Shown: one piece after another, positions 11,085 to 19,512 of the stretch
Numbering within the stretch: the first letter of the stretch is position 1
Layout: every line of letters starts with the position of its first letter
Source: Diplonema papillatum
Lineage: Eukaryota > Euglenozoa > Diplonemea > Diplonemida > Diplonemidae
Direction of reading: 5' to 3'
Length of the DNA: 64,000 nucleotides
Assembly: GCA_030068145.1 (NCBI GenBank)
Contig: JAPJBO010000111.1
Span: 124,001 to 188,000 of the forward strand
The notes under the pieces: model-generated
The model's database searches: none
Seen by the model: the letters and a program-made list of their open reading frames with translations, nothing else
What the model was told of the DNA's origin: nothing
Made by a program: the position numbers and the translations under genes

Positions 11085-11865
11085 TGTTGAAGGGGACGTG
11101 GTACGTGCCAGAGGGGGTCCCGAGGCACGAGACAAAAGGCGGGAAGGTGTGTCCTCAGCACCAGAAAGCGAAGTGCGAAGGGTGCGACAAGACGGTTTGC
11201 GTGGTGTTGTGAGACCCACCACAAGGAGGGCGACGGCTTCGCGGTGAAGATGTGCGCGGAGCACAGAATGACGCGATGCGCCACGCGCGGGACGACGACC
11301 GAATGCTGCAACAACCACCACCACCGATGCCTCGACCACGAAATGCCCACGTGCTAGCACAGCAGGAAGCACGCGGACTTGCGGAGCCGGAGGCCCGGAC
11401 AGTGCTGTCGGAAAGAGCACCATTGAACGGCGGTAGCGAGAGGGGTCGGGACGACGGAGAAGGGGAAGGCGGAGCTGAAAGGCCCCGCGGCAGCAGCGCC
11501 TCCGCCGAAGCAAACGAAGCGCGCCAACGTGGTGCTGGTGCTTCCGAAAGCAGCTGAGGACGAGGAGCGAACCCCAATCTCGAGAGCGAAGACGAAGAAG
11601 TGATCAACCTCGGCAACACCACGGAAGACGACACGGTCATCGCCCAAGCGCCGCCGTAACATCGACGCGCATCCGATGCACCTGGACGAGCAATCGAAGG
11701 GGAAGCCCGGGCGCCTGAGCGCGACGATCAAGACGAGCTTAAGAGGCGAAAGCATGACATATCACGTGCGAAGAGATAACCACGCCGTCGGCGATGCAGA
11801 TTATCGCCAGAGATTCTTTGCATTCTTACCCAAACTACGGGTTGCTATCAGCACCCAATAGCACC
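11085..11865 (+). pseudogene. Cys/His-rich and basic protein remnant, possibly transposon-derived
   Basis: One frame gives TWYVPEGVPRHETKGGKVC then KCEGCDKTVC up to a stop near 11210. A neighbouring frame continues THHKEGDG, MCAEHRMTRC, CCNNHHHRCLDHEMPTC. Further downstream come Lys/Arg-rich pieces ending DADYRQRFFAF. The Cys/His spacing resembles the zinc-binding tail of piggyBac transposases but is not a firm match. A second locus at 48690-49056 shares HHHxCLxHxMPxC and DADYRxRxFA, so this is a repeated family rather than chance. At least two frame changes or stops interrupt it. Confidence 0.45.
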
Positions 11866-11869
11866 ACAC

Positions 11870-12765
11870 CACGTAGTATCCTCTACGTACTCATGTCGAT
11901 GGTATGTGGTGTGCTATCAGCACCACACAGCTCCGCGCCGTTGGGGCGGGAGGAGGCACCACGAGATAGCGCATCCCCAGCAATCGCCCGTGCACTCGCG
12001 GGGGTGGTTTGCAGAGCTGTGTGTACAATGCTATGCTTGCAGAGCTATTGCGGTGCTGTCTTTGCAGTACAGCGTTTGCAATGTTGTGCCTGCAATACAT
12101 ATGTGCTTACAGCGAGAGCAGCACGAAAGCGAAATGTATGAGGAAGAATAAAGGCAGATGTAGACTTACGGCGTGACAACGGAGCGAGAGGTGGGATACA
12201 CGTACAAGGAAGGTCTTCCACACAGCTAGAACAAGGTTCGGGGGTCTGCTGCAGGAAAACGGCCTCCCGATGGAGGCGATCAACCTTCGAAGATCGCCAA
12301 ATATGGGGGGGGGGGAAATGTTTCTTGGGTTTGGGGGGAAGGGGAAGTAGGTTTACAACAGGGAGTCGTTATTTGGCCCCAAAGACGAACTGGTTGTTAC
12401 GTTCTCGGCCGCATCTCCCGGGAAAAGAACAAGTGGGAAAAAGCCACGCGACCGAACACGCGGCTATACAGCATCTGCGCCATAGACACGGAGTGTGCAC
12501 AGTGCGTTGCTCAGGGTAGTCGAAGACCTGACAAGCAATGAGCAGCGCGAGAGGCGAGAGGCATCATCCACGCTTCAAAGGTCCACACACGACGCAACAA
12601 ATACAACTACAGCATCTGCGCCAGAACGCGCCCTCGGAGAGCAGCAGTACTGGAGGTGTCTTGTGCTGATACGTGAGAGACGCAGCCTCCGGTGTTGGGT
12701 TGCGGAAGTCATTCTTGAAGGGCCCAATGAAGGGGGGGTGAAATCTTAGTTTAGTGTTTGAACGG
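11870..12765. other. no supported gene
   Basis: No protein family is visible. A short shared motif (GTGCGTTGCTCAGGGTAGTC) at about 12500 recurs at 56221, so part of this stretch is dispersed repeat. Confidence 0.4.
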
Positions 12766-12767
12766 GG

Positions 12768-12965
12768 ACTTGCAAGAACGTGCTTGGAATGGATACGTGC
12801 TCAGCACCGCACGGGTCCCATCTGAACCCTTTGTGTCGGTCCTTTAAGCCGCGTACACAAGGCGAACCATCACAAGGCGAACCATCATCAGCGCGGAACC
12901 TGATCGTCTGCAGACAAGACAGCAGGGTGCGTCCGGTTTGCCATTCGGTGGCTGTTTGTAGCTCG
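12768..12965 (+). repeat. R5 dispersed repeat, copy
   Basis: R5 is marked by GCAAGAACGTGCTTGGAATG near its start and CATCATCAGCGCGGAACCTG further on. Other copies lie at 25115-25260, 25268-25320 (partial), 29815-29930 and 61146-61325. I see no A/B boxes that would make it a tRNA-derived SINE. Confidence 0.75.
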
Positions 12966-13235
12966 CCATAGCCAGGATACCTTGCGGTGTGCGTGCAAGC
13001 CGAGTTTTGAGTGTGCGAACCCCTTCGGTGAAAGGCCCGTCACACTGTCCTGGACTTTTTCAGCCCGAGTCTCCGGGTCACGTCCGCCTCCTTCTTTTGG
13101 TCGCCTGGCCTGGAACTCGCTGGTGCGACTACTGCTCATTGGTGGACACAAGGTGGAAGCCGTGCTCGTTCTTCCTGGATAGCACCGGCTTCGCGTCAAG
13201 TCGGTTCTGCGTCGTTGTCGCAGGGTCCATGAAGA

Positions 13236-13586
13236 TCAACGCATGTAAGACACCGGAGCTGGGGGCCCATCGTTGCAAGGCGAGTACGACGGAACGTAGA
13301 CTGGCTTCGGTGCAGTCATGCGCTCAGCACGGTCGGCATCGATACGAGCGTGGGCGTCGAAGTGGATAGAGCGCATCTGCGTCGTCCAGGCAGACGAGCT
13401 CGCGTTTTGGGCCACGAAGTGCGCTTCGTCGATTCTCTTCTGCGCCGCATGATGCTCCGCCAGCAAGTTCAACTCGATGGCACGGGTCCTTGCGACGAAG
13501 TAGTTCGGTCGCTCTGCCAGACCGCCGTTGAGCTCTCTCCTGTACGAAAGCTGCCCAGCGGCTCCGCTGTATGGCACCGTGGTCAT
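13236..13586 (-). CDS. small hypothetical protein, 116 residues
   Basis: The frame starts MTTVPYSGAAGQLSYRREL and runs through a helical, Ala/His-rich middle (FVARTRAIELNLLAEHHAAQ, then IDEAHFVAQNAS) to PVSYMR. Composition and third-position G+C resemble the clearer host genes and differ from the flanking DNA. The ATG at 13586 is the first Met that begins this composition; the frame is open further upstream but reads less like protein. I recognise no family. Confidence 0.45.
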   Translation of the reverse strand: MTTVPYSGAAGQLSYRRELNGGLAERPNYFVARTRAIELNLLAEHHAAQKRIDEAHFVAQNASSSAWTTQMRSIHFDAHARIDADRAERMTAPKPVYVPSYSPCNDGPPAPVSYMR

Positions 13587-14123
13587 GGTGTGCGAGTGTT
13601 TTATAATTTCCTTTTTGTCAAAACCTATCCATTCGTGCGCGTAACGACGTTTGCGCTGGGAGGAGTTGACAGCCTGTTCTCCTTCGCGGGTATAACTTAC
13701 CAGTCCTGGTCTCATTCATCCGTTTTTTCCCACCGGGGAAAGTTCGGTTGATGCCGGAGAATTCCCAGGGGAGAAGATTCGCGGTTCCCGCCCAAAGGAA
13801 GGACTCTTTGGGCATGGTTTAGGTCCACGGGCCACCACTTGGCATTGGAAATTGTATCTGCCGAGGACGGGAACCGCGGTTTCTGTGCTTGACTTGGATG
13901 ATTCCGGCAGCTACCAAGTTTCTCTACCAACAAAAAGAGTCACCGCCTCCCCAAGGTGATCACGTCGTGTCAAGCTCAGATTGATGCACTTTTGATCGTT
14001 CCAGTCGTTCTTCAGCTTTCACGTGGACGGGGCTGCCCTCGGACTGCCTTGATGGTCTGATTGGCGGTGTTCAGATTTTGAATAAGGGACCGCTTTTCTC
14101 CAGTACACCAGTACCATCGAAGA

Positions 14124-14382
14124 AAATACTCGACGTAGCTGCTTCGACTCCGAATGGAAGGGAGAGAATGTAGAGGTTGAGGGGAACATACAATACAAAC
14201 ACAATCTGATCTGTTCTTCGCTTACACCACCTCTTCAACACCTCCCCTTACACCATGGACCCGCATGACCTGACGTCCGTTCAACACGTGGTTAGTTACA
14301 GCACGTGGGATCCCTTCTGTTCTTTGTCGGGCAGCGGATCGTCGAGAATTTCCTTTCTTTCAAGCTGGCGCTTATGTAAAAA
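14124..14382 (+). mobile_element. MITE-B copy
   Basis: Starts AAATACTCGACGTAGCTGC and ends with the inverted arm GGCAGC...ATCGTCGAGAATTTCC, followed by CTGGCGCTTATGTAAAA. The interior contains AAACACAATCTGATCTGTTC and GACCCGCATGACCTGACG, shared by all family B copies. Confidence 0.8.
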
Positions 14383-14439
14383 GAAACGCGAACGCAAACA
14401 AACAGAAACAGCTTTTTTCCTTCGTGCCAAAAAAGAAAC

Positions 14440-14530
14440 AGCAAGAACGGCTAGACAAGCAAATTGGACCTTTTTTTCACCCCCCCCCCCCCCCTTCCAC
14501 CCACCCCCTTTTATATTCCGTCGTTTTATG
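14440..14530 (+). repeat. C-rich and T-rich low-complexity tract
   Basis: A run of T, then about 14 C, then TTCCACCCACCCCC. Confidence 0.8.
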
Positions 14531-14602
14531 TTTCTTTCGACCTTTTCTTGTTGCTTAAGCGTGTGAGCAGAAAGATGCTACAGTGTTGGGAGGCGCCGCG
14601 GT

Positions 14603-15067
14603 CTATTTCGAGATCGTGTGCCTTGAGGCATGTCGCATACGGTATCGGTATCCCGTCAAAAACAGGATCAACGACAGTGCGCGAGTGCAGAAGCCCGGCC
14701 AGCAACATCCCGTCAAGACGTGGCGCCAAAGATCCAGGATAGGTGTGAGGGCCGAACTATGAACGGGTGGCTTGAGCATCTTCTCCAGTTTCGAAAAAGC
14801 AGTGCATGGCAGGTGAGGTTTCACACGGCCTTTAATAGGGAAGGCGTCGCACTCTGCTTCGAGGGCGTGAACCGTCGGGGGTTTGTCACCATCCGGCACA
14901 CGAGGCGGTATTCTGCCCAAAACATCAAACCACGATTTTCGCACGCCTACCCTTTCTCCCGCTCTTGTGTTCATGCGCCGTAACAGGATCAGCAGCCCCT
15001 CGGGCTTCATGAGCACGGTGGCGGCGGCAAAACAGGTCGGAATCGAGGCGGAGTGCGCTGCCACCAT
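14603..15067 (-). CDS. putative exon, partly duplicated; unrecognised
   Basis: The frame begins in a strong start context (ACCATGG) with MVAAHSASIPTCF and continues ATVLMKPEGLLILLRRMNTR and SWFDVLGRIPPRVPDGD, which reads like a folded domain. The KPEGLLILLRR segment is faintly like the strand after motif III of class I methyltransferases, but that is too little to call. The first ~78 residues are repeated at 15672-15432 in the tandem duplication, where the frame soon closes. Confidence 0.3.
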   Translation of the reverse strand: MVAAHSASIPTCFAAATVLMKPEGLLILLRRMNTRAGERVGVRKSWFDVLGRIPPRVPDGDKPPTVHALEAECDAFPIKGRVKPHLPCTAFSKLEKMLKPPVHSSALTPILDLWRHVLTGCCWPGFCTRALSLILFLTGYRYRMRHASRHTISK

Positions 15068-15171
15068 GGTCCACGGAGGGCGCCTGGGGCGAGTGAGGCG
15101 AGTCGCAGGGCGAGTTGGGCGAGTTTGGGGCGAGTGGGCGAGTCAAAAGGAGAGTTTGGGGGCTCGAGGGC

Positions 15172-15397
15172 CCTAGGCATAGTGGCCAAACGATTCGCAT
15201 TCATCGCATATTATCGCATTTGGGGGTTTGGCGCGCGATTATCGCATTTTTCATTCGCATTATCGCACGCTTAAAACCTGGGCAAACACAGAAGTATGGA
15301 CTATCGCATATTATCGCACGCCGGTTATCTGCGATAACCTTGTGCAATAATGCGATGATTATTATCGCATGCGAATCGTTTGACCACTATGCCTAGG
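15172..15397 (+). mobile_element. MITE-C copy 1
   Basis: A 226-base element with long, almost perfect terminal inverted repeats (CCTAGGCATAGTGG, then CAAACGATTCGCAT at the left, mirrored at the right). The interior is full of TATCGCA and its complement, so a single strand would fold into one long hairpin. Confidence 0.85.
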
Positions 15398-15756
15398 GCG
15401 AGTCTGGGGCGAGTCGCGACTCGCCTGCCACCTATTGAATAGGGAAGGCGTCGCACTCTGCTTCGAGGGCGTGAACCGTCGGGGGTTTGTCACCATCCGG
15501 CACACGAGGCGGTATTCTGCCCAAAACATCAAACCACGATTTTCGCACGCCTACCCTTTCTCCCGCTCTTGTGTTCATGCGCCGTAACAGGATCAGCAGC
15601 CCCTCGGGCTTCATGAGCACGGTGGCGGCGGCAAAACAGGTCGGAATCGAGGCGGAGTGCGCTGCCACCATGGTCCACGGAGGGCGCCTGGGGCGAGTGA
15701 GGCGAGTCGCAGGGCGAGTTGGGCGAGTCAAAAGGAGAGTTTGGGGGCTCGAGGGC

Positions 15757-15982
15757 CCTAGGCATAGTGGTCAAACGATTCGCATTCATCGCATATTATC
15801 GCATTTGGGGGTTTGGCGCGCGATTATCGCATTTTTCATTCGCATTATCGCACGCTTAAAACCTGGGCAAACACAGAAGTATGGACTATCGCATATTATC
15901 GCACGCCGATTATATGCGATAACTTTGTGCAATAATGCGATGATTACTATCGCATGCGAATCGTTTGACCACTATGCCTAGG
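15757..15982 (+). mobile_element. MITE-C copy 2
   Basis: Same length, ends and flanks as copy 1. It arose by the tandem duplication and not by a second jump. Confidence 0.85.
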
Positions 15983-16075
15983 GCGAGTTCGCGGCGAGTC
16001 GCGACTCGCCTGCCACCTATTGAATAGGGAAGGCGTCGCACTCTGCTTCGAGGGCGTGAACCGTCGGTTTTGTCA

Positions 16076-16590
16076 CCATCCAGCACGCAGAGCAAGCTTA
16101 TCGCGCCAACATTTCCATTTCCCCTCTGTTCAGTTCCGGGAGTGTAGGGAGGGCGGGCGAAGTAAAAAGCTCACTGAGCCCCCCCCCCCCCTACCACCAC
16201 AACGTGAGAGGCCACAGAAACAAAGAACGAAACCGAGCACGAAAGCAAACAACCGCGCCAAGGATGGCGAAGAGGGGGCACAAGGAACCAACAGTCATCA
16301 CTTGCTGTGCTCATATGGGGAGACCGGTCGGCAGTAACCCCCTATAACAAAATGTGTGGCAGACGCGGCCTCGAGGCGACGCTTGACCCAGGGTGGCCAG
16401 ACGAAGGCTGCGAAAAACCACCCATCTGCGGCGGCGAGTGGAATGCGACTTCTGCCCAGTGTCCTGAATGTCAACGCTGAGAGATCAGGTCAAGCGCGGG
16501 TTAGCGGCGGGGGTATCTATGATTCTCTTAAGGTAGCCAAAAGGACGACAACGCTTGAGCATCTTCCCATTGTTGGGAGCGCGGTTTTGG
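16076..16590. other. no supported gene
   Basis: No recognisable coding sequence; a C-run at 16178-16191. Confidence 0.4.
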
Positions 16591-17104
16591 GAATACTCGA
16601 GGGACTGCCTTGTGCTCATTCCGAAGGAGGCTAGAGGGGGAGAAACAATACAAGTACAAAGCGGGTCTTTTTTAGAGTTATAGTTCGCTTGAGAATCCGG
16701 GATTTTAGAGTCTCCGGGGTGACTTCCGTCGAATGGGTTCTTTTAAAGCTATTACGGGTGAATTTGGGGGGGCATGCATGGCTTCTTTCGTGTACACCTT
16801 ACTTGGTCGCTTTGGCGAGTCAGGTTCGAAACAATTTGTGACCGACACCAAGTTCTCGCCAGGTTAGGTGAGTGTTCTTGGGCTCCCCACGTCTTACAAG
16901 TTGAGCAGGAGTTGCCCTGTAAACCGCATCGGTCCATTGTTCGCACCATGGCTCTAAGTAGAGTAGAGTGTAGTTTTTGTTGAACGCTTACGCCCGCCGT
17001 TTCGTGTGGGCTACAGCACAGTCACCTCCTTTTATCTATCGCAACTGGCAGTCTCCTCAAGTATTTCCTACTACATTTCTACAAAGCAGGTGCTTATACA
17101 AAAA
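16591..17104 (+). mobile_element. MITE-A copy with R6 inserted
   Basis: The left half (GAATACTCGAGGGACTGCC to the GGGTCTTTTTT run) ends at about 16673 and the right half (TTGTTGAACGCTTACGCCC to GTGCTTATACAAAA) resumes at about 16974. The sequence between is repeat R6. Confidence 0.75.
16674..16973 (+). repeat. R6 dispersed repeat, nested in MITE-A
   Basis: It matches 60712-60990 (TTATAGTTCGCTTGA, GTGACCGACACCAAGT, CAAGTTGAGCAGG). The insertion point is the T-run of MITE-A. Confidence 0.7.
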
Positions 17105-17128
17105 CAGGTCGTTCGAATGAAACTCTCA

Positions 17129-17293
17129 CCGACTTCAGCTGTTGAAGATCTGCGCGCTAAGTTAAGCATATCACTCCAGCGCAGAAAAAGAAAGCAACAG
17201 CGATGCTCCTAGTAACGGCGAGTGAACAGGGCAGAGCCAAGCCTGAACCGGTGTTCTACGGATATCCGGAATGTGGCGCTCATTGCGGCAGGT
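17129..17293 (+). rRNA. 28S rRNA 5' fragment (pseudogene copy)
   Basis: The strand carries the conserved LSU 5' start: CGACTTCAG..., GTTAAGCATATCA, AGAAAAAGAAA, CTCCTAGTAACGGCGAGTGA, ACAGGGCAGAGCC and GGAATGTGGCGCT. These follow the order and spacing of the first ~160 bases of eukaryotic large-subunit rRNA with scattered differences. It stops at the TA where the mariner-like MITE begins, and the sequence past that MITE does not resume rRNA. It is an isolated fragment, not an rDNA unit. Confidence 0.8.
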
Positions 17294-17303
17294 GAGTTAA
17301 GTA

Positions 17304-17592
17304 CACTCCAGTCCGTAATTAATCAATTTCTAATTCGTGAAGACCTCCAAATCCGTGAAAAAAATAATGAATTCCTTCACGAAACAGAAATTCACAAAAT
17401 AAAGCAGCTTCGTGATTTACAGGGCCCGTCCCCCGACCTCTTTGCGCTAGCAGGTGTCAGGCAGCAGACTGCAAAATTAAATAAACAAATCCCAGAAGCT
17501 CCCGTCTGGAAAACAATTAATTCCTTCACGAAATAACTCTTCACAAAATACAATTCCACAAGATATTGCTTGATTAATTACGGACTGGAGTG
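17304..17592 (+). mobile_element. Tc1/mariner-like MITE
   Basis: The terminal inverted repeats (CACTCCAGTCCGTAATTAAT at the left, its complement at the right) are 22-24 bases and are flanked by TA at 17302-17303 and 17593-17594, the target duplication of Tc1/mariner elements. It is 289 bases and A+T-rich, with internal direct repeats of AATTCCTTCACGAAA, and no transposase. Confidence 0.85.
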
Positions 17593-17751
17593 TAAGTTCA
17601 CACGTGCCTCGCGAATTCTTCAACCGACGTTTCGGGAAAACACTTTCCCGTGCCGCGAGCAATCTTTCGAACTGTTCAGATCCGTTGGCGGGTGGGCGCC
17701 GCGCCAAGTCGTTGTTGTACAGCCGCATGAATGGATCACACACAATGCCGA

Positions 17752-18603
17752 TCACAGAGCCCGGGTCACCAGTATGGCGACCAGCAGGAAGATCAAAATG
17801 TACCGCAAATGCGAAACCTTCGGCTCCGGCAGCCCGGTCCCCTGCGTCGGATGCGCGAGGAAGTCGGGAACCGTCGGCAGGTACCGTTCCACCAGCGGCG
17901 GCGGCCTCGGAGCCGACGCGCCCGCGTGCTCTTCGATGTTGGACGACGCGTGACGCAGCGGCTGGCCGAGCGTCCGCCGGATCCGCGAGTCGTGCTTGAA
18001 GGTCCACTCGGGGCTGCCGATGCCGGACGGGTTCGCAGACGCGAGCTGCAGGAGCATGGTGTGCTCCTTGTCCGCCCGGTACCCGCGCGAAATGTTGTTT
18101 ATGAGCTCGAGCCCAGTGTACAACTGCGGGAGGAGTGAATTGTACGCGAAAGTCGAGGCCTGCGGGTTGTAGGAGACGTTGTCCATGTTCAAGGCGCGGT
18201 TTGCCTCGTCCAAGATGTATGTGTAATCGTCGCATAGGCGGTCCATCACCAACCTGAGAAGCTCCGTGCGTTCCAGGTCTTGAACCTTCGGGTTGGCCGC
18301 CAGGCTGCTTGCTTCAGCGCGGAGCGCCGAAGCTTGCGAGCTCATCGACCACACGGACCACATCAGCACGACGATCACCACGGTGTACGCGCCGGTGAAC
18401 AGCACCTCCGGCGGCACGAACGTCACCGCTTCGATCTGGTGGCTCAGCATGGCGGCGAGCGTCGGTGGGTCGCGCGCTCTTTCCCTCCTCCTCCGCACCC
18501 GCCTGGGCGTCATCCCGCTCCGGTCGGACAGGAGGTCCTGGCCGAACGACGAAGGCGGCTTCCCATACGTGTACGACTCGTCCCCCGACGGTGCTGACAG
18601 CAT
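17752..18603 (-). CDS. membrane protein with two transmembrane segments, unrecognised
   Basis: The 283-residue frame from MLSAPSGDESYTYG has a basic stretch (TPRRVRRRRERARD), a first membrane segment near residues 70-85 (TVVIVVLMWSVWSM), a helical middle (ERTELLRLVMDRLCDDYTYI, LPQLYTGLELINNISRGY), a Pro-rich linker (RPPPLVERYLPTVPDF) and a C-terminal segment HLRYILIFLLVAILVTRAL ending at the stop. The last hydrophobic helix at the extreme C-terminus suggests a tail-anchored or hairpin topology. The frame is open above the chosen ATG across a poly-Lys tract, which I take as non-coding. I recognise no family. The mariner-like MITE lies 160 bases downstream. Confidence 0.6.
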   Translation of the reverse strand: MLSAPSGDESYTYGKPPSSFGQDLLSDRSGMTPRRVRRRRERARDPPTLAAMLSHQIEAVTFVPPEVLFTGAYTVVIVVLMWSVWSMSSQASALRAEASSLAANPKVQDLERTELLRLVMDRLCDDYTYILDEANRALNMDNVSYNPQASTFAYNSLLPQLYTGLELINNISRGYRADKEHTMLLQLASANPSGIGSPEWTFKHDSRIRRTLGQPLRHASSNIEEHAGASAPRPPPLVERYLPTVPDFLAHPTQGTGLPEPKVSHLRYILIFLLVAILVTRAL

Positions 18604-18679
18604 TTTCGGGACGCCGGCAGTTGCACCCCAACTCTCCTCTTCGTTTTTTTTTTTTTTTTTTTTTTTTTCCTGTCGTAGA

Positions 18680-18960
18680 AGGTTTGGTACCAGGGAAAGC
18701 CTGCTACACCGGGAGCCAAGCTTCACGTGTTCGGCGGTACTGCAGAGCCACGGGCCTACGGGTCAAGTGGCTACCGATTTCCCAAACTAAAGCATCAAGG
18801 CGTGGCGCACCTTGGGGCTTGGCGCTCGCGGTGAACACAAGCTCGTCGGGACGGTCAGCCGCAGGGCAGAGCGGACGGGGCTGTGGCACTGTGCTGCTCC
18901 GACTCAAGCTTTGCAAGCTGTGGTTGACCGTCACGTTCCTGGACCAGGAGCGGCCTTTTT
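18680..18960 (+). repeat. R3 dispersed repeat, full copy
   Basis: It runs from GAAAGCCTGCTACAC through CGGTACTGCAGAGCCACGGG and GCATCAAGGCGTGGCGCACC to GTTCCTGGACCAGGAGCGGC. It matches 61575-61835 almost base for base. Confidence 0.85.
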
Positions 18961-18965
18961 CTTTT

Positions 18966-19144
18966 TCTTCTTTCTTCTTCTTCTTCTTCTTCTTCTTCTT
19001 CTTCTTCTTCTTCTTCTTCTTCTTCTTCTTCTTCTTCTTCTTCTTCTTCTTCTTCTTCTTCTTCTTCTTCTTCTTCTTCTTCTTCTTCTTCTTCTTCTTC
19101 TTCTTCTTCTTCTTCTTCTTCTTCTTCTTCTTCTTCTTCTTCTT
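18966..19144 (+). repeat. (TTC)n microsatellite, left part
   Basis: About 180 bases of nearly pure TTC. It ends exactly at the outer edge of the YR retroelement; the same repeat resumes at 23252 on the other side. Confidence 0.95.
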
Positions 19145-19400
19145 CGGAAAAGGTCGCGTTGGCAGAAACGGTGAAGATGATAATTGTCACAGGGTTGGTG
19201 AAATGAAAGCGAGAATGTGGGGTAAGCCCTGATTATTAGATTCACGGTTAAACGAAGCTAGCGCACAAGGTTTGCCTGATCTCGCACCTACTTTCCGATA
19301 CCAAATAGATGCTCTATTCAAACTCGGAAAAGGTCGCGTTGGCAGAAACGGTGAAGATGATAATTGTCACAGGGTTGGTGAAATGAAAGCGAGAATGTGG
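19145..19400 (-). repeat. B2-A2-B1 end block of YR element 1
   Basis: GGAAAAGGTCGCGTTGGCAG begins at about 19146 and again at about 19326. Between them lies the A unit (GTAAGCCCTG, CGAAGCTAGCGCACAAGG, GATGCTCTATTCAAACTC), which recurs as A1 at 23127-23251. The two unit types overlap by about 20 bases. Confidence 0.9.
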
Positions 19401-19512
19401 AATAAAAATCCCTGGACGTGAAACTTAAAGAGCTGAGATCCCGCTGCCTCCGGGTCTCGCAAAGAATAGCGCTATCAGGAGCGTAAAAACAAAACTTCCG
19501 AGGTAAAGATCC

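Larger units (their letters stand above)
14825..16075 (+). repeat. tandem duplication of about 0.6 kb, 2 units plus a stub
   Basis: AATAGGGAAGGCGTCGCAC begins at about 14834, 15438 and 16023. Units 1 and 2 are nearly identical; an 18-base GCGAGT-rich block is missing from the second. Each unit contains a copy of MITE-C and the start of the putative minus-strand exon. Confidence 0.9.

Noticed and set aside
18931-19245. Long poly-Phe, poly-Leu, poly-Glu and poly-Arg frames over TTC tracts (also 23236-23678)
   Set aside because: Microsatellite by-products with no other protein features.
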